From: Bog-159 sp049511415 | GTDB taxonomy: Bacteria > Acidobacteriota > Terriglobia > Bryobacterales > Bryobacteraceae | Length of the DNA: 24,097 bases | Reading direction: 5' to 3' | Assembly (NCBI GenBank): GCA_049511415.1 | Contig: JBEKYC010000093.1 | Coordinates: forward strand, 1-24,097 | Part shown: one piece after another, positions 15,246 through 22,910 of the stretch | Numbering within the stretch: the stretch's first letter is position 1 | Layout of the letters: each line of letters starts with the position of its first letter | Made by a program: the position numbers and the translations under genes | Notes under the pieces: model-generated | Database searches by the model: none | What the model was told of the DNA's origin: nothing | What the model saw: the letters and a program-made list of their open reading frames with translations, nothing else

Positions 15246-16112
15246 CTACGGCACCGCGGCGTGGCTCCGCACAGGCTTAGCCGCCGCCTTCGGCTTTGGA
15301 TTCCAGAATCCCGGATCTTGCGCCGCGAATTCCTGCGACACATGGCTCATGTGCGGATTGAACGCGAATAGCAAACTCTCCGTCGATTGCACGCTCTCCG
15401 CGATCAGCGATTCAAAGTGCCCCCGGTTCTGTGCGCCCATGGCTTGATGCGCCGCCGCCGAGCGCGTGGGCGCTTCATCCATCCGGGCCAGAGAATCCAT
15501 TGGGGCAAAAAACAGGTAGGTTCCGTCGGCGCCTCCGGAGATCAGCTCGTACGCCAGCACGGGCTGATCGGAGCTCGATAGCTGATCCCCATTGATCAAC
15601 ATCTTGGCCGCCTGCGCCAGATCCGCCTCATGGCCGAACTTGATGCGCATCACCATCACATCCATTTCCCGGCACTTCGGCAAAACGCTCATAGCTTCCC
15701 CGGCATGATAGCTGAGATCCGGACGGAACGCCGTAATCCACGTGCGCGATCCGGTGCGCAGTTCCCCATCCGCGGCGTTGGCCATCGCCAGTTCCCCGGC
15801 CACGCTCGAAGTATCCATCGACGCGTGTGCCTTCTCCATGGCGGCTAACGAATCGTAAGGTTCCAGGAACCATGCCTCCGGCGGGCCCGATATGCTGCTC
15901 ATCCCGATGTAATGAATCGCCAAGTTCGCTTTTTCGAACAGCCGCGGCCAGGATTCCTCCGATTGCACGTGCGCCGCTTCCCGTCCTTCCTTAATCTGTT
16001 CCCGCACCACCATCAGGATCTTCGGGACTGCGGTGTCCTCCGGGGCTTGCGCCGGCAGCGCCGCCGAAAGACCTAAACCAAGCGCGGCCGCCGCCCAAAT
16101 ATGCGTCTGCAT
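15246..16112 (-). CDS. Secreted protein with two ferredoxin-like (ABM/NIPSNAP-like) halves
   Basis: A 288-residue protein from an ATG at 16112 with GAGGTGA just upstream. Residues 1-22 are a signal peptide (AALGLGLSAALPAQA). The mature part looks duplicated. The first half (31-98) has KILMVVREQIKEGREAAH and later WFLEPYDSLAAMEKA; the second (149-213) has MDVMVMRIKFGHEADLAQ and later YLFFAPMDSLARMDEA. The pattern of strand, 'G-x-E-x' helix, then 'F-x-P-x-DSLA-x-M' suggests a dimeric alpha/beta-barrel as in antibiotic monooxygenase-like or NIPSNAP proteins, here folded within one chain. No cofactor motif seen. It lies 14 bases after rsmA and is probably the last gene of that operon. Confidence 0.65.
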   Translation of the reverse strand: MQTHIWAAAALGLGLSAALPAQAPEDTAVPKILMVVREQIKEGREAAHVQSEESWPRLFEKANLAIHYIGMSSISGPPEAWFLEPYDSLAAMEKAHASMDTSSVAGELAMANAADGELRTGSRTWITAFRPDLSYHAGEAMSVLPKCREMDVMVMRIKFGHEADLAQAAKMLINGDQLSSSDQPVLAYELISGGADGTYLFFAPMDSLARMDEAPTRSAAAHQAMGAQNRGHFESLIAESVQSTESLLFAFNPHMSHVSQEFAAQDPGFWNPKPKAAAKPVRSHAAVP

Positions 16113-16126
16113 ACTTCACCTCAGCG

Positions 16127-16870
16127 CTATGTTACAAGACGCTGGTACATGGCGGCAAACGTTTGCAGGGGAATTTGTTCCGCCCGCATACTCACTTCCG
16201 GCCAATCATCCACCCTCGCGCCGTACTCGCCCACCAGGTTATTGCGCAGGGTCTTGCGTTTCTGCCGGAAGCATCGCGACACGAAATGCAGAAACTCGGC
16301 GCGATCGGTGATTCCCACTTCGGCGGCGCGGTTATGCGGAACCAGACGGCACACCGCCGAATCCACTTTAGGAGGCGGGTGGAAAGCCGCCGGTTTCACT
16401 TCAAACAGAAACTCCACCTCCGCGCCCAATTGCAGAGCCACGCTGAGATACCCGTATTCGCGGCTGCCCGGCGTCGCCGTGATCCGCTGCGCTACCTCTT
16501 TCTGCACCAGGAAGACTCCGCGGCGCAGCAGCGGCCCCAGCGCCACCACCCGTTCGATAATGGCCGTGGCCGCATAGTATGGCAGATTTCCCACCACTAC
16601 CGCCGGTCCCCACTGCCCCAGATCGATCTCCAGCGCATCGCCTTCCACCACCTCCAGGCCGTCTTGCGGCGCCAGACTCCGCGCCAGCCACGGATCCAGT
16701 TCCACCGCGATCACCCGGTCCACATGCTCCAGCAGGCGGCTCGTAAGCGCACCGCGGCCCGGTCCGATTTCGATAACGAGAGGCTCCCACTCCGGACACG
16801 CCGCGCGCGCGATCCGTTCCAGAACCGAACCCCGAATCAGGAAGTGTTGGCCCAGTCTTTGGCGGGCCAC
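16127..16870 (-). CDS. rsmA: 16S rRNA dimethyladenosine transferase RsmA (KsgA)
   Basis: A 247-residue SAM-dependent methyltransferase from a GTG at 16870, two bases after the stop of the anti-sigma-like gene. LGQHFL at 6-11 and EIGPGRGALTSRL at 34-46 bind SAM, VVEGDAL is the adenine-side motif, and NLPYY at 95-99 is the catalytic motif IV of N6-adenine dimethylases. FHPPPKVDSAVCRL is the family's C-terminal hallmark. RsmA dimethylates the two adenines of the 3'-terminal hairpin of 16S rRNA in late small-subunit assembly. It is slightly shorter than the usual 265-275 residues. Placement behind an ECF sigma/anti-sigma pair is unusual and suggests cotranscription. Confidence 0.96.
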   Translation of the reverse strand: MARQRLGQHFLIRGSVLERIARAACPEWEPLVIEIGPGRGALTSRLLEHVDRVIAVELDPWLARSLAPQDGLEVVEGDALEIDLGQWGPAVVVGNLPYYAATAIIERVVALGPLLRRGVFLVQKEVAQRITATPGSREYGYLSVALQLGAEVEFLFEVKPAAFHPPPKVDSAVCRLVPHNRAAEVGITDRAEFLHFVSRCFRQKRKTLRNNLVGEYGARVDDWPEVSMRAEQIPLQTFAAMYQRLVT

Positions 16871-16872
16871 CG

Positions 16873-17553
16873 TTAGCCGCGAACCACGTAATGGACGCGG
16901 CGGAACGATACCAGGACTTTGCCGTTGGTGGGTTGGCCGAACCAGGTGGCCGGCGTGAATCTCGACTGGAACATCATCTTGGTCAGATCCGCCTGCATTT
17001 CCGGGCTGACCGCGCCGCGCTGCACCGTATAATCCGTGGCCTGGCCCTTGGCGTCCACGGATAATTCCACGACGGCTTCGTCGTCGCTGATGCCCAGCGG
17101 AGCCACTTCCACCAGTGTGGCAGCCGTATACAGCACCGTCGGAACGTCATTGCGTACCGCCGGCCGGAAACCCAGAACCGGTACGATGATGCCGAACAGC
17201 AGCAACGCCGCAAATAGCCCGCCCGCGAAGGGCACCGCCAGCGGGCGCATCATATTGTCGATCGCCAGCTTGCAGGTCGCCAGCCAGGAGTCGAGCACCA
17301 GCGGCAAGGTGCGTCTCTCCACCGCGCGATATCTTTCGCGTGAAGCAATCACCTGCAACTCGGTGCTCAGCCGCTGCGGCACCGCTGCCATAGGCAGGCT
17401 CTTCAAATCGTTGCGCAATTCCGAAAGCTTCGACAAATGCGTGGCGCACTCCGGGCATTCCGACAGGTGCTTCGTCAAACGAGTCCGCTCCGGACCGGCC
17501 AACCTCTGGTCGAGCAACCCGGATAAGGCATTTCGTACGGTTTGGCAACTCAT
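16873..17553 (-). CDS. Zinc-finger anti-sigma factor with TonB-C-like periplasmic domain
   Basis: A 226-residue protein whose ATG lies five bases after the sigma factor stop. Residues 3-36 hold the zinc-binding anti-sigma pattern Cys3, His29-x3-Cys33-x2-Cys36 (HLSECPEC). One transmembrane helix spans about 104-128. The outer part, residues 160-222, reads VVELSVDAKGQATDYTVQRG and then FQSRFTPATWFGQPTNGKVLVSFRR, which matches TonB C-terminal or related energy-transducer domains. It probably holds the sigma factor at the membrane and senses an envelope signal. The combination of a zinc-finger anti-sigma and a TonB-C-like module in one chain is notable. Confidence 0.8.
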   Translation of the reverse strand: MSCQTVRNALSGLLDQRLAGPERTRLTKHLSECPECATHLSKLSELRNDLKSLPMAAVPQRLSTELQVIASRERYRAVERRTLPLVLDSWLATCKLAIDNMMRPLAVPFAGGLFAALLLFGIIVPVLGFRPAVRNDVPTVLYTAATLVEVAPLGISDDEAVVELSVDAKGQATDYTVQRGAVSPEMQADLTKMMFQSRFTPATWFGQPTNGKVLVSFRRVHYVVRG

Positions 17554-17558
17554 ACAAT

Positions 17559-18224
17559 TTACTCGGCCGTCTTGGGCAGCAAACGCATCGCCGGCTGCGC
17601 CTGCAACTTCTTTTGCAACTCCTGCCGCAGGGCTTCCCGGCCCCGTAAAATTCGTGACTTTACCGTCCCCAGGGAGATTTGCAGCACGTCGGCAACCTCC
17701 TCGTAACTCAAATCCGTGATATCCCTCAGGATCACCGCCGCCCGGAATGTCGGATTGATGCGGCCCAGCGCCGCCTCGATCAACTCCTGCCGCTCCTGGT
17801 CGAAGACGTAATCGTACGGCGACTGCCCCCCGGAGGCCAGTGAATCGCTCGGATTCCGGGAGTCCTCGTCGTGGTCATCGATTCCCACTTCGCGCTGCCG
17901 GTGCCGGAAAAACCAGCGCCGCTGGTTGTGCGCCTCGTTGATCGTGATGCGGAAGATCCACGTCTTCAGGCTGCTCTGCCCCCGGAAATGCCGGATATTG
18001 CGGAACACCTTCAGGAACACTTCCTGCACTACGTCCGAGGCATCCGAAGGATCGTTCAACAGCCGCAACGCCAGGTTATATACCGGCTGCTGAAAACGCT
18101 GCAAAAGGATTTCGTAGGCCTGCTCGGACCCGTCCCGCAGCGCAGCAGCCAAGGCCAGATCTCCGCAATCCATTGCGGCGTCCGCTGCCTTCGGCGAATT
18201 CAGATCCAGCACTAAGGTACCCAT
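17559..18224 (-). CDS. ECF-type RNA polymerase sigma factor
   Basis: Region 2 (residues about 38-105 from this start) contains DASDVVQEVFLKVFRNI and SSLKTWIFRITINEAHNQRR, which bind core polymerase and the -10 element. Region 4 (about 147-200) contains RAAVILRDITDLSYEEVADVLQISLGTVKSRILRGREAL, a helix-turn-helix for the -35. Sigma-1.1 and region 3 are absent, as in ECF sigma factors. An ATG at 18239 is in frame, but a TATAAT ends two bases before it, so I prefer the ATG at 18224 (221 residues) unless a second promoter lies upstream. It heads the operon with its anti-sigma partner and rsmA; autoregulation is likely but not shown. Confidence 0.9.
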   Translation of the reverse strand: MGTLVLDLNSPKAADAAMDCGDLALAAALRDGSEQAYEILLQRFQQPVYNLALRLLNDPSDASDVVQEVFLKVFRNIRHFRGQSSLKTWIFRITINEAHNQRRWFFRHRQREVGIDDHDEDSRNPSDSLASGGQSPYDYVFDQERQELIEAALGRINPTFRAAVILRDITDLSYEEVADVLQISLGTVKSRILRGREALRQELQKKLQAQPAMRLLPKTAE

Positions 18225-18241
18225 TGGGCGACCTGACATTT

Positions 18242-18247
18242 ATTATA
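18242..18247 (-). promoter_or_regulatory. -10 box of the sigma/anti-sigma/rsmA operon
   Basis: A perfect TATAAT on the minus strand, two bases before the first ATG (18239) and 17 before the second (18224). Transcription would start inside or after the first ATG, supporting the second as the real start. No TTGACA-like -35 at the right distance. Confidence 0.4.
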
Positions 18248-18294
18248 GACACCGGCAGGTAGCCGTAGGTTCCCGCATTGCGGCGAAGACCGGA

Positions 18295-18747
18295 TTAGGC
18301 GCCCGAGGGCGCCATCGCGCGCGCTCCCATTTTGCAGGCTATGCAGTTCAGCACGCCAGCCATTTCATCCAGCGCCCGTCGCGATTGTCTGCTCGCGGCT
18401 TTGCGCGTCAGCCGGGACCAAATCGACATGACCCGGTAATCCAGAATCAAAAGATAATGATCCAAGGGACGCAGCCCAAATCCTGCAGCATGGTTCAAGA
18501 GGTAAAGCAGCAAACGGTAATCTCTGTCCAGTGCGCTGTGCAGTTCATCGAGCGGCGCACTCTCGCCTTCCCGTAATGCCGCGCGCGTCTGCGTAAGGTT
18601 CAACCGCTCCAAGACCGGCCCGGCCTTGCTGCTTTGCTCTTCGCTCAACAGTAGAAGAACCGTGTAGCGGAACCAATACGCAAATAACGCGGAAGAAAGG
18701 CCCAGGATCAATATCGTTTCAAACATGAACGGCGCAAAAACCGGCAA
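18295..18747 (-). CDS. Unknown membrane-anchored protein
   Basis: A 150-residue protein from a TTG at 18747, or 143 residues from an ATG at 18726. One strong transmembrane helix lies near the N-terminus (FETILILGLSSALFAYWFRYTVLLLL). The rest is helical and basic, with LNHAAGFGLRPLDHYLLILDYRVMSIWSRL and a C-terminal CIACKMGARAM with two close cysteines. I do not recognise the family. A TATCAT lies 12 bases before the TTG, in a context resembling the amidohydrolase promoter, which favours the TTG. It is upstream of the sigma operon on the same strand. Confidence 0.6.
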   Translation of the reverse strand: MPVFAPFMFETILILGLSSALFAYWFRYTVLLLLSEEQSSKAGPVLERLNLTQTRAALREGESAPLDELHSALDRDYRLLLYLLNHAAGFGLRPLDHYLLILDYRVMSIWSRLTRKAASRQSRRALDEMAGVLNCIACKMGARAMAPSGA

Positions 18748-18867
18748 CTAATCCGTCCAATGATAGCACCCACTCACCCCAGGTGCAATAACTTTTGATA
18801 AGATTTCTAGTACGCCTGTTACTGTCCCGCGAATTTCTGGCACCCGCCGCCGCAACTTTTATATAAA

Positions 18868-18884
18868 CGCTTGAAACTAAAGCG
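18868..18884 (-). terminator. Possible intrinsic terminator of galU
   Basis: CGCTT and AAGCG arms with a 7-base loop straddle the galU stop codon, followed on the minus strand by TTTATAT. The stem is short and only moderately GC-rich, so the call is weak. Confidence 0.35.
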
Positions 18885-19761
18885 CCAAACCTTTAAGGTA
18901 CGCCCGGAATGGCCCGCCCAGATCGTGCCGCCGTAACGCAAATTCGACGGTGGCTTTAAGAAAGCCCAACTTATCGCCCGCATCGTAGCGGGTACCTTCG
19001 AACCGGTACGCATAGATAGGGCGGCTGCGCAGCAAATGGCGTAGCGCGTCCGTCAGCTGGATCTCGGACCCCGACCCCGGTTCTATCGCCAGCAGCGACT
19101 GAAAAATCTCCGGAATCAGAACGTACCGGCCGATAATCGCCAGATTCGAGGGCGCCTCCGACGGCTTGGGCTTCTCCACCAGATTCCGCACCCGGTAAAC
19201 TCGGTCCCGGCTGCCGTTATGCGAAATTGGTTCCGCATCGATTGCCCCGTAGGACGAAATGCTCTCCGGCGGCACCTCCATCACGGCGATCACCGGCGAG
19301 CAGAAGAATTCGTATATGTCCAGCAATTGCCGCAAACACGGTGTTTCGGCATCGATCACGTCGTCCGCCAACACCACCGCAAAAGGCTCGTTTCCCACCA
19401 GTTCCATGGCGCGCAGCACCGCATGCCCCAAGCCCAGCGCCTCCTTCTGCCGCACGTATGAGACGTTGATCATATCGGACACGCTGCGCACGATGGAGAG
19501 CAGGTCCCGCTTGCCGCGCGTTTCCAGCATGTTCTCCAGCTCGAAGCTCACGTCGAAGTGATCTTCGATAGCCGTCTTGCCGCGTCCGGTAACAATAATG
19601 ATGTTCTGAATGCCGGAGTGCATCGCCTCCTCCACGCCATATTGGATCAGAGGCTTGTCCACCAGCGGCAACATCTCCTTGGGCTGGGCTTTGGTCGCGG
19701 GCAGGAAGCGGGTGCCTAGACCCGCGGCGGGGAACACGGCTTTACGGACTTTGGAAGCCAT
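18877..19761 (-). CDS. galU: UTP-glucose-1-phosphate uridylyltransferase
   Basis: A 294-residue protein from an ATG at 19761; a GTG one codon earlier is also possible. FPAAGLGTRFLPATKAQPKEML near the N-terminus is the nucleotide-binding signature, followed by VDKPLIQYGVEEA, RQKEALGLGHAVL, the metal/sugar-binding VVLADDVID, and NLVEKPKPSEAPSNLAIIGRYVL. Length matches the family (about 300). It makes UDP-glucose for exopolysaccharide, cell-wall and trehalose synthesis in the cytoplasm. It stands alone, between an unknown membrane protein and a degraded gene. Confidence 0.95.
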   Translation of the reverse strand: MASKVRKAVFPAAGLGTRFLPATKAQPKEMLPLVDKPLIQYGVEEAMHSGIQNIIIVTGRGKTAIEDHFDVSFELENMLETRGKRDLLSIVRSVSDMINVSYVRQKEALGLGHAVLRAMELVGNEPFAVVLADDVIDAETPCLRQLLDIYEFFCSPVIAVMEVPPESISSYGAIDAEPISHNGSRDRVYRVRNLVEKPKPSEAPSNLAIIGRYVLIPEIFQSLLAIEPGSGSEIQLTDALRHLLRSRPIYAYRFEGTRYDAGDKLGFLKATVEFALRRHDLGGPFRAYLKGLAL

Positions 19762-19939
19762 CACCTACAGTTTGCGTGTAACTCGGCCGAATCGCAACTG
19801 CCCTCAGGGTAGGCTCTAGCCCTCCAGGAGTGGCCGGGATCACTATTGCGCGCCGCCGGCCCACGGCATCATTCTCCCCAAGCCGCCGCGCACATATTAA
19901 GCATGTCCTCACTCACGGCGCATCCAATCCAGCGCGTAG

Positions 19940-20269
19940 GAACTACGATCGGGCCAGCCGCCGCATACCATTGTCCATCGTAACCGCGTCTTCAATAACC
20001 GGTCCCTCGTGCCGTTGCAAAGCACCGGCCATCTCAGCGATGGCGACGGCATCATCATCGACACCTTGCGCAACAGCCAGCCCGGCTCGGACGATATAGG
20101 GGCGCGGCGTTACCAGCGCCTGCTCCGGAAACTGGGTGGGTCAGATCTTCGCCGGCGTGACGCAAGTGAACGCGTGCGTCCCCGCCGGAGCACCCACGGG
20201 CGATGGGGTGCCGCTTGCGTGGGCCGCGTTCCCGCACAGAGTGGCGTAACCGTCCGGGTTGGGAACTAA
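19940..20269 (+). pseudogene. Chimeric gene remnant: parallel beta-helix piece joined to a TIGR03437-type tail
   Basis: No intact gene lies between galU and the amidohydrolase. On the plus strand, 19961-20098 reads HTIVHRNRVFNN, then LSDGDGIIIDTL and NSQPGSDDI, a pattern of right-handed parallel beta-helix (pectate-lyase-like) proteins. From 20133 a different frame reads VGQIFAGVTQVNACVPAG then APTGDGVPL, and near 20230 the first frame resumes as VPAQSGVTVRVGN and a stop at 20269. The latter two pieces are the end of the same domain that closes the intact propeller gene at 5810-7642. Frame changes and the missing start show decay; the two family pieces probably belonged to one or two lost secreted proteins. 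Confidence 0.6.
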
Positions 20270-20281
20270 GTTCCCGATGGC

Positions 20282-21772
20282 TTATTTCGCGGATTCGCGC
20301 GCTCTCTTGACGATCTCGCGCACATCCGCGGCCAGCGTGGGCGCATGATAGGCGATCCCGTCCTTGATCGTCCATTCGATTCCCGCGCCCTCCGTTGACG
20401 GATAAAGCACCTTGATGTCTTCCAACGGATTTCCGTTCACCACGATCAAATCAGCCAGATAGCCGGCCCGCACTCCGCCCAGCTGGCCTTCCATCCCTAA
20501 TATCCGCGCGTTGTTTCCGGTTGCATGCTGGATGACCTTGATCGGATGGAAGCCGGCTTCTTCATGCAATTCCAGCTCACGGATCAGTCCGAAACCATAA
20601 AGTTGATAAATGAAGCCTGCATCGTCGCCGGCGCCCACCAAGCCGCCCAGCCGCTCGAAGTCCCGCACGGCCGCCATCCAGATCCGGTAATTCTCTTTCC
20701 AGAACGCTTCATCGACTGAAGTCCAATGCAGGAAATAGGAGCCGTGATTTCCGGGGTTGGGGCGGAAGTACTCGGCCAGCGCGGGATGCAAGTAATAGCG
20801 GAACCACGACTGATTCTGTGCGCGTTGCAGGTCGCGGCTGGCCTCGTAAATATCGAAAGTGGGCACCCAGGCGACATCGGCCTTCACCATCGCCGCCAGC
20901 ACTTCCTGCAACTTCTCGGGGTCGGCCTCGCGCCAAAGGCGCCCGGCGTAACGGAAGCGGTCGGACTCGTCGTTGTAGTTGTAATTCGCCGGGAAGTTCT
21001 GCACGCCATCCGGAATGGCGGCATCGGGAATGCCATACCAGTGCTCGATCGAGCGTGTCCCGAATTGAATGTCGTCCCAGGCAGTGGTCTCTTCGACGCC
21101 CACGTGGTGCGCGATGGGTAGGTTCAACTTGTGAGCTTCGTCCTCGACCGCTTCCATAACATCGCGGCGTACCTGGATCAGCTTGATCCCGTCCACACCC
21201 ATCTGCTTGACCTGGCGTACGCTGGCGCGGGCTTCCTCGGCATTCCGCGGGTTGGCGGTGGCTAAGGAGCCGGCCATGCCGAACATTGGGTACACAAAAA
21301 TGCGCGGAGCCACAATCTCCCCGGCGGCGCTCCCGGCCCTCAGCTTGAGGGTCTTGGCCAGGTCGCTGCCGACGTCGCGAACGCTGGTGATACCGCAGGC
21401 GAGCCAGGTCTTGAACTCGTATTCGAGTGGCTGCGGTGTGCCGCCGCGCTCGTCCTGGATGTGGGCGTGCGCGTTGATCAGGCCGGGAAGAACGTACTTC
21501 CCTCTAGCCTCTATTTCGACATCGGCGGGGAGGCGGTGCGCGCCGCGGTTCATTGCCACCGGATCCAGCGCCACCACGGTGGCGATCCGATTGTTCTCGA
21601 TGATAATGTCCTTCGGGCCGGAGGCGGGCGTGCCGTTTCCATCCACTACCATCGCATTGCGGATGGCCAGCTTCGCGTATCGCCTGCCGCTTACGGGGGC
21701 GGTCTGCGCCATTGCCGCCGCGCATATCAGGAAAAGGGCAGGTGCGGACAATTGCTTCGTGACGGGTCGCAT
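20282..21772 (-). CDS. Exported amidohydrolase family protein
   Basis: A 496-residue metal-dependent hydrolase from an ATG at 21772. Residues 1-22 form a signal peptide (APALFLICAAAMAQ). The metal-binding set is visible: NAHAHIQ (His102, His104), Lys197 in DGIKLIQ as the carboxylated lysine, AHHVG (His222/223), IEHWYG (His244) and GAGDDAGF (Asp383 or 384). LPGLINAHAH and the C-terminal AGYLADLIVVNGNPLEDI are typical of the imidazolonepropionase/prolidase-like branch of the superfamily. Substrate unknown; exported members often act on peptides or amides. A TATAAT 13 bases upstream points to a very short leader. Confidence 0.9.
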   Translation of the reverse strand: MRPVTKQLSAPALFLICAAAMAQTAPVSGRRYAKLAIRNAMVVDGNGTPASGPKDIIIENNRIATVVALDPVAMNRGAHRLPADVEIEARGKYVLPGLINAHAHIQDERGGTPQPLEYEFKTWLACGITSVRDVGSDLAKTLKLRAGSAAGEIVAPRIFVYPMFGMAGSLATANPRNAEEARASVRQVKQMGVDGIKLIQVRRDVMEAVEDEAHKLNLPIAHHVGVEETTAWDDIQFGTRSIEHWYGIPDAAIPDGVQNFPANYNYNDESDRFRYAGRLWREADPEKLQEVLAAMVKADVAWVPTFDIYEASRDLQRAQNQSWFRYYLHPALAEYFRPNPGNHGSYFLHWTSVDEAFWKENYRIWMAAVRDFERLGGLVGAGDDAGFIYQLYGFGLIRELELHEEAGFHPIKVIQHATGNNARILGMEGQLGGVRAGYLADLIVVNGNPLEDIKVLYPSTEGAGIEWTIKDGIAYHAPTLAADVREIVKRARESAK

Positions 21773-21785
21773 TTAAGTCCGTCCC

Positions 21786-21791
21786 ATTATA
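21786..21791 (-). promoter_or_regulatory. -10 box of the amidohydrolase gene (short-leader layout)
   Basis: TATAAT on the minus strand, 13 bases before the ATG at 21772. The stretch around it (GCTATAAT, then GGACGGA and TTA before the start) closely resembles the region before the TTG at 18747. No ribosome binding site fits in the short leader. Confidence 0.5.
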
Positions 21792-21837
21792 GCCTTCCCG
21801 ATGCCCGGAACAGATTTGCGAGTCAGTGGAAGAAGCG

Positions 21838-22272
21838 TCAGCCATGTGACATTCGGGGTCCGGCGGTTTGCAGAAGCAAGCGGCCAGTCTCTTGCGGCAC
21901 GAAAAAGGTTGCCTTATTCGATGGCACCTGGAAACGAAGGTGTGCGCGCATCGGAAATTTTGCTTTAGCGACTTGCAGGCAATTCCACGGGATAAAGATA
22001 GGGGTCCGGATCACGTAATAACGGAATGACCACCGTCTGTTCCTTTTCAGGGCATCCCTTGAGGACGACATGTATAGTCCGTCGCGATTGGCGCCAAGCA
22101 CGCAATCGGTGCCGGTTTCGTCAAGCGGAAACCGGACGACACAGTGCTGAAGAGGGCCATCGAAGGGTTGCTCGCAAGCGTAGTCGCGCGTTAGCCTGCG
22201 GAGATCGTTACGATACCAACCATAGAGCATAAGGCCGATGACCAGCAAAACAGGCAATATCTTGAGCATCAT
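21838..22272 (-). CDS. Unknown membrane-anchored protein
   Basis: The frame is open from 22410, but I place the start at the double ATG (22272/22269), because it directly precedes a transmembrane helix (LKILPVLLVIGLMLYGWY) and follows a TACAAT. The product is 144 residues. The outer or soluble part has cysteines in DYACEQPFDGPLQHCVVRF and DCVLG, then aromatic and basic strands (WSFRYYVIRTPIFIPWNCL, RAHLRFQVPSNKATFFVP), suggesting a small beta-rich domain. No family recognised. It is transcribed towards the amidohydrolase, 65 bases upstream of that gene's ATG. Confidence 0.55.
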   Translation of the reverse strand: MMLKILPVLLVIGLMLYGWYRNDLRRLTRDYACEQPFDGPLQHCVVRFPLDETGTDCVLGANRDGLYMSSSRDALKRNRRWSFRYYVIRTPIFIPWNCLQVAKAKFPMRAHLRFQVPSNKATFFVPQETGRLLLQTAGPRMSHG

Positions 22273-22276
22273 GTGA

Positions 22277-22282
22277 ATTGTA
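22277..22282 (-). promoter_or_regulatory. -10 box (TACAAT) before the double ATG
   Basis: TACAAT on the minus strand is followed by four bases and ATGATG. The second ATG is seven bases away, the spacing expected for a leaderless mRNA, as for larE. Confidence 0.4.
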
Positions 22283-22725
22283 AATCGGAAGGGCACTACC
22301 AGGTTCTCAACGGAACAGAGAAGTGGGCTAAAGAGTGCCAGCCGCGATTCCATCTGGCTTCGGATCCTGCCTGAATCCGGCTGGCTCCGCTCTTCCCCTG
22401 GGTATCGCAATATATTGCTGGCGGAAGCTAGTGGGAGTCGGATTCAAAATGCTGCAATAAAATCAACAACTTGCCTGTTATCAATCGACCTCTGACCCCA
22501 CAGGCACCCCGAGTTCGCCCTCTGTGTCACCTGTAGGTCACCTGGGATCACCACGGCCGCGCGCATCGCCCCGACGTATCACTCCACCTCATCGGGAAGC
22601 GTCGCGAAGTCGATGTGCTACAGAATTAGGTCGGTGCAGTTCGGTAAACGAGGCACGGCGGCAGGCTTGAAAAGGTCTGGCGGCGGTTCGATTCGGTGTT
22701 TTCCATCATGCGGATTCCCAGGACG

Positions 22726-22810
22726 CCGATCAGCATTCCGATCCGATGCCGATCATCGCTCCGAACGACAACCGCAAAACTGATCGGCTTCAGATCGGGG
22801 CACTGATCGG
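22726..22810. repeat. Large inverted repeat, 30-base arms
   Basis: The left arm (22726-22755) and the reverse complement of the right arm (22781-22810) match at 24 of 30 positions, separated by 25 bases. Each arm holds three CCGATC hexamers, so the structure is also an array of six GATC-centred sites in mirrored order. Five of six mismatches are transitions, and in RNA some become G-U pairs. It could be a long hairpin in an RNA or a multi-site operator. Confidence 0.8.
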
Positions 22811-22869
22811 ACGCGTGGAGGCGCTTCACCCGAGCGATGCGCCAATCCATTCGCACACCGGCACAACAA

Positions 22870-22910
22870 CTGATCAAGAACGATGAAAGGCTGATCAGAA
22901 CGGTGAAAGG
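22870..22910 (+). repeat. Imperfect tandem repeat, two units of 20-21 bases
   Basis: Two adjoining units both begin CTGATCA and end TGAAAGG, differing by one indel and one substitution. They extend the run of GATC motifs from the neighbouring inverted repeat. Confidence 0.7.

Noticed and set aside
22726..22910. CRISPR array from repeated GATC units
   Set aside because: The units are mirrored or directly adjoining, without regular unique spacers, and no cas gene is present.
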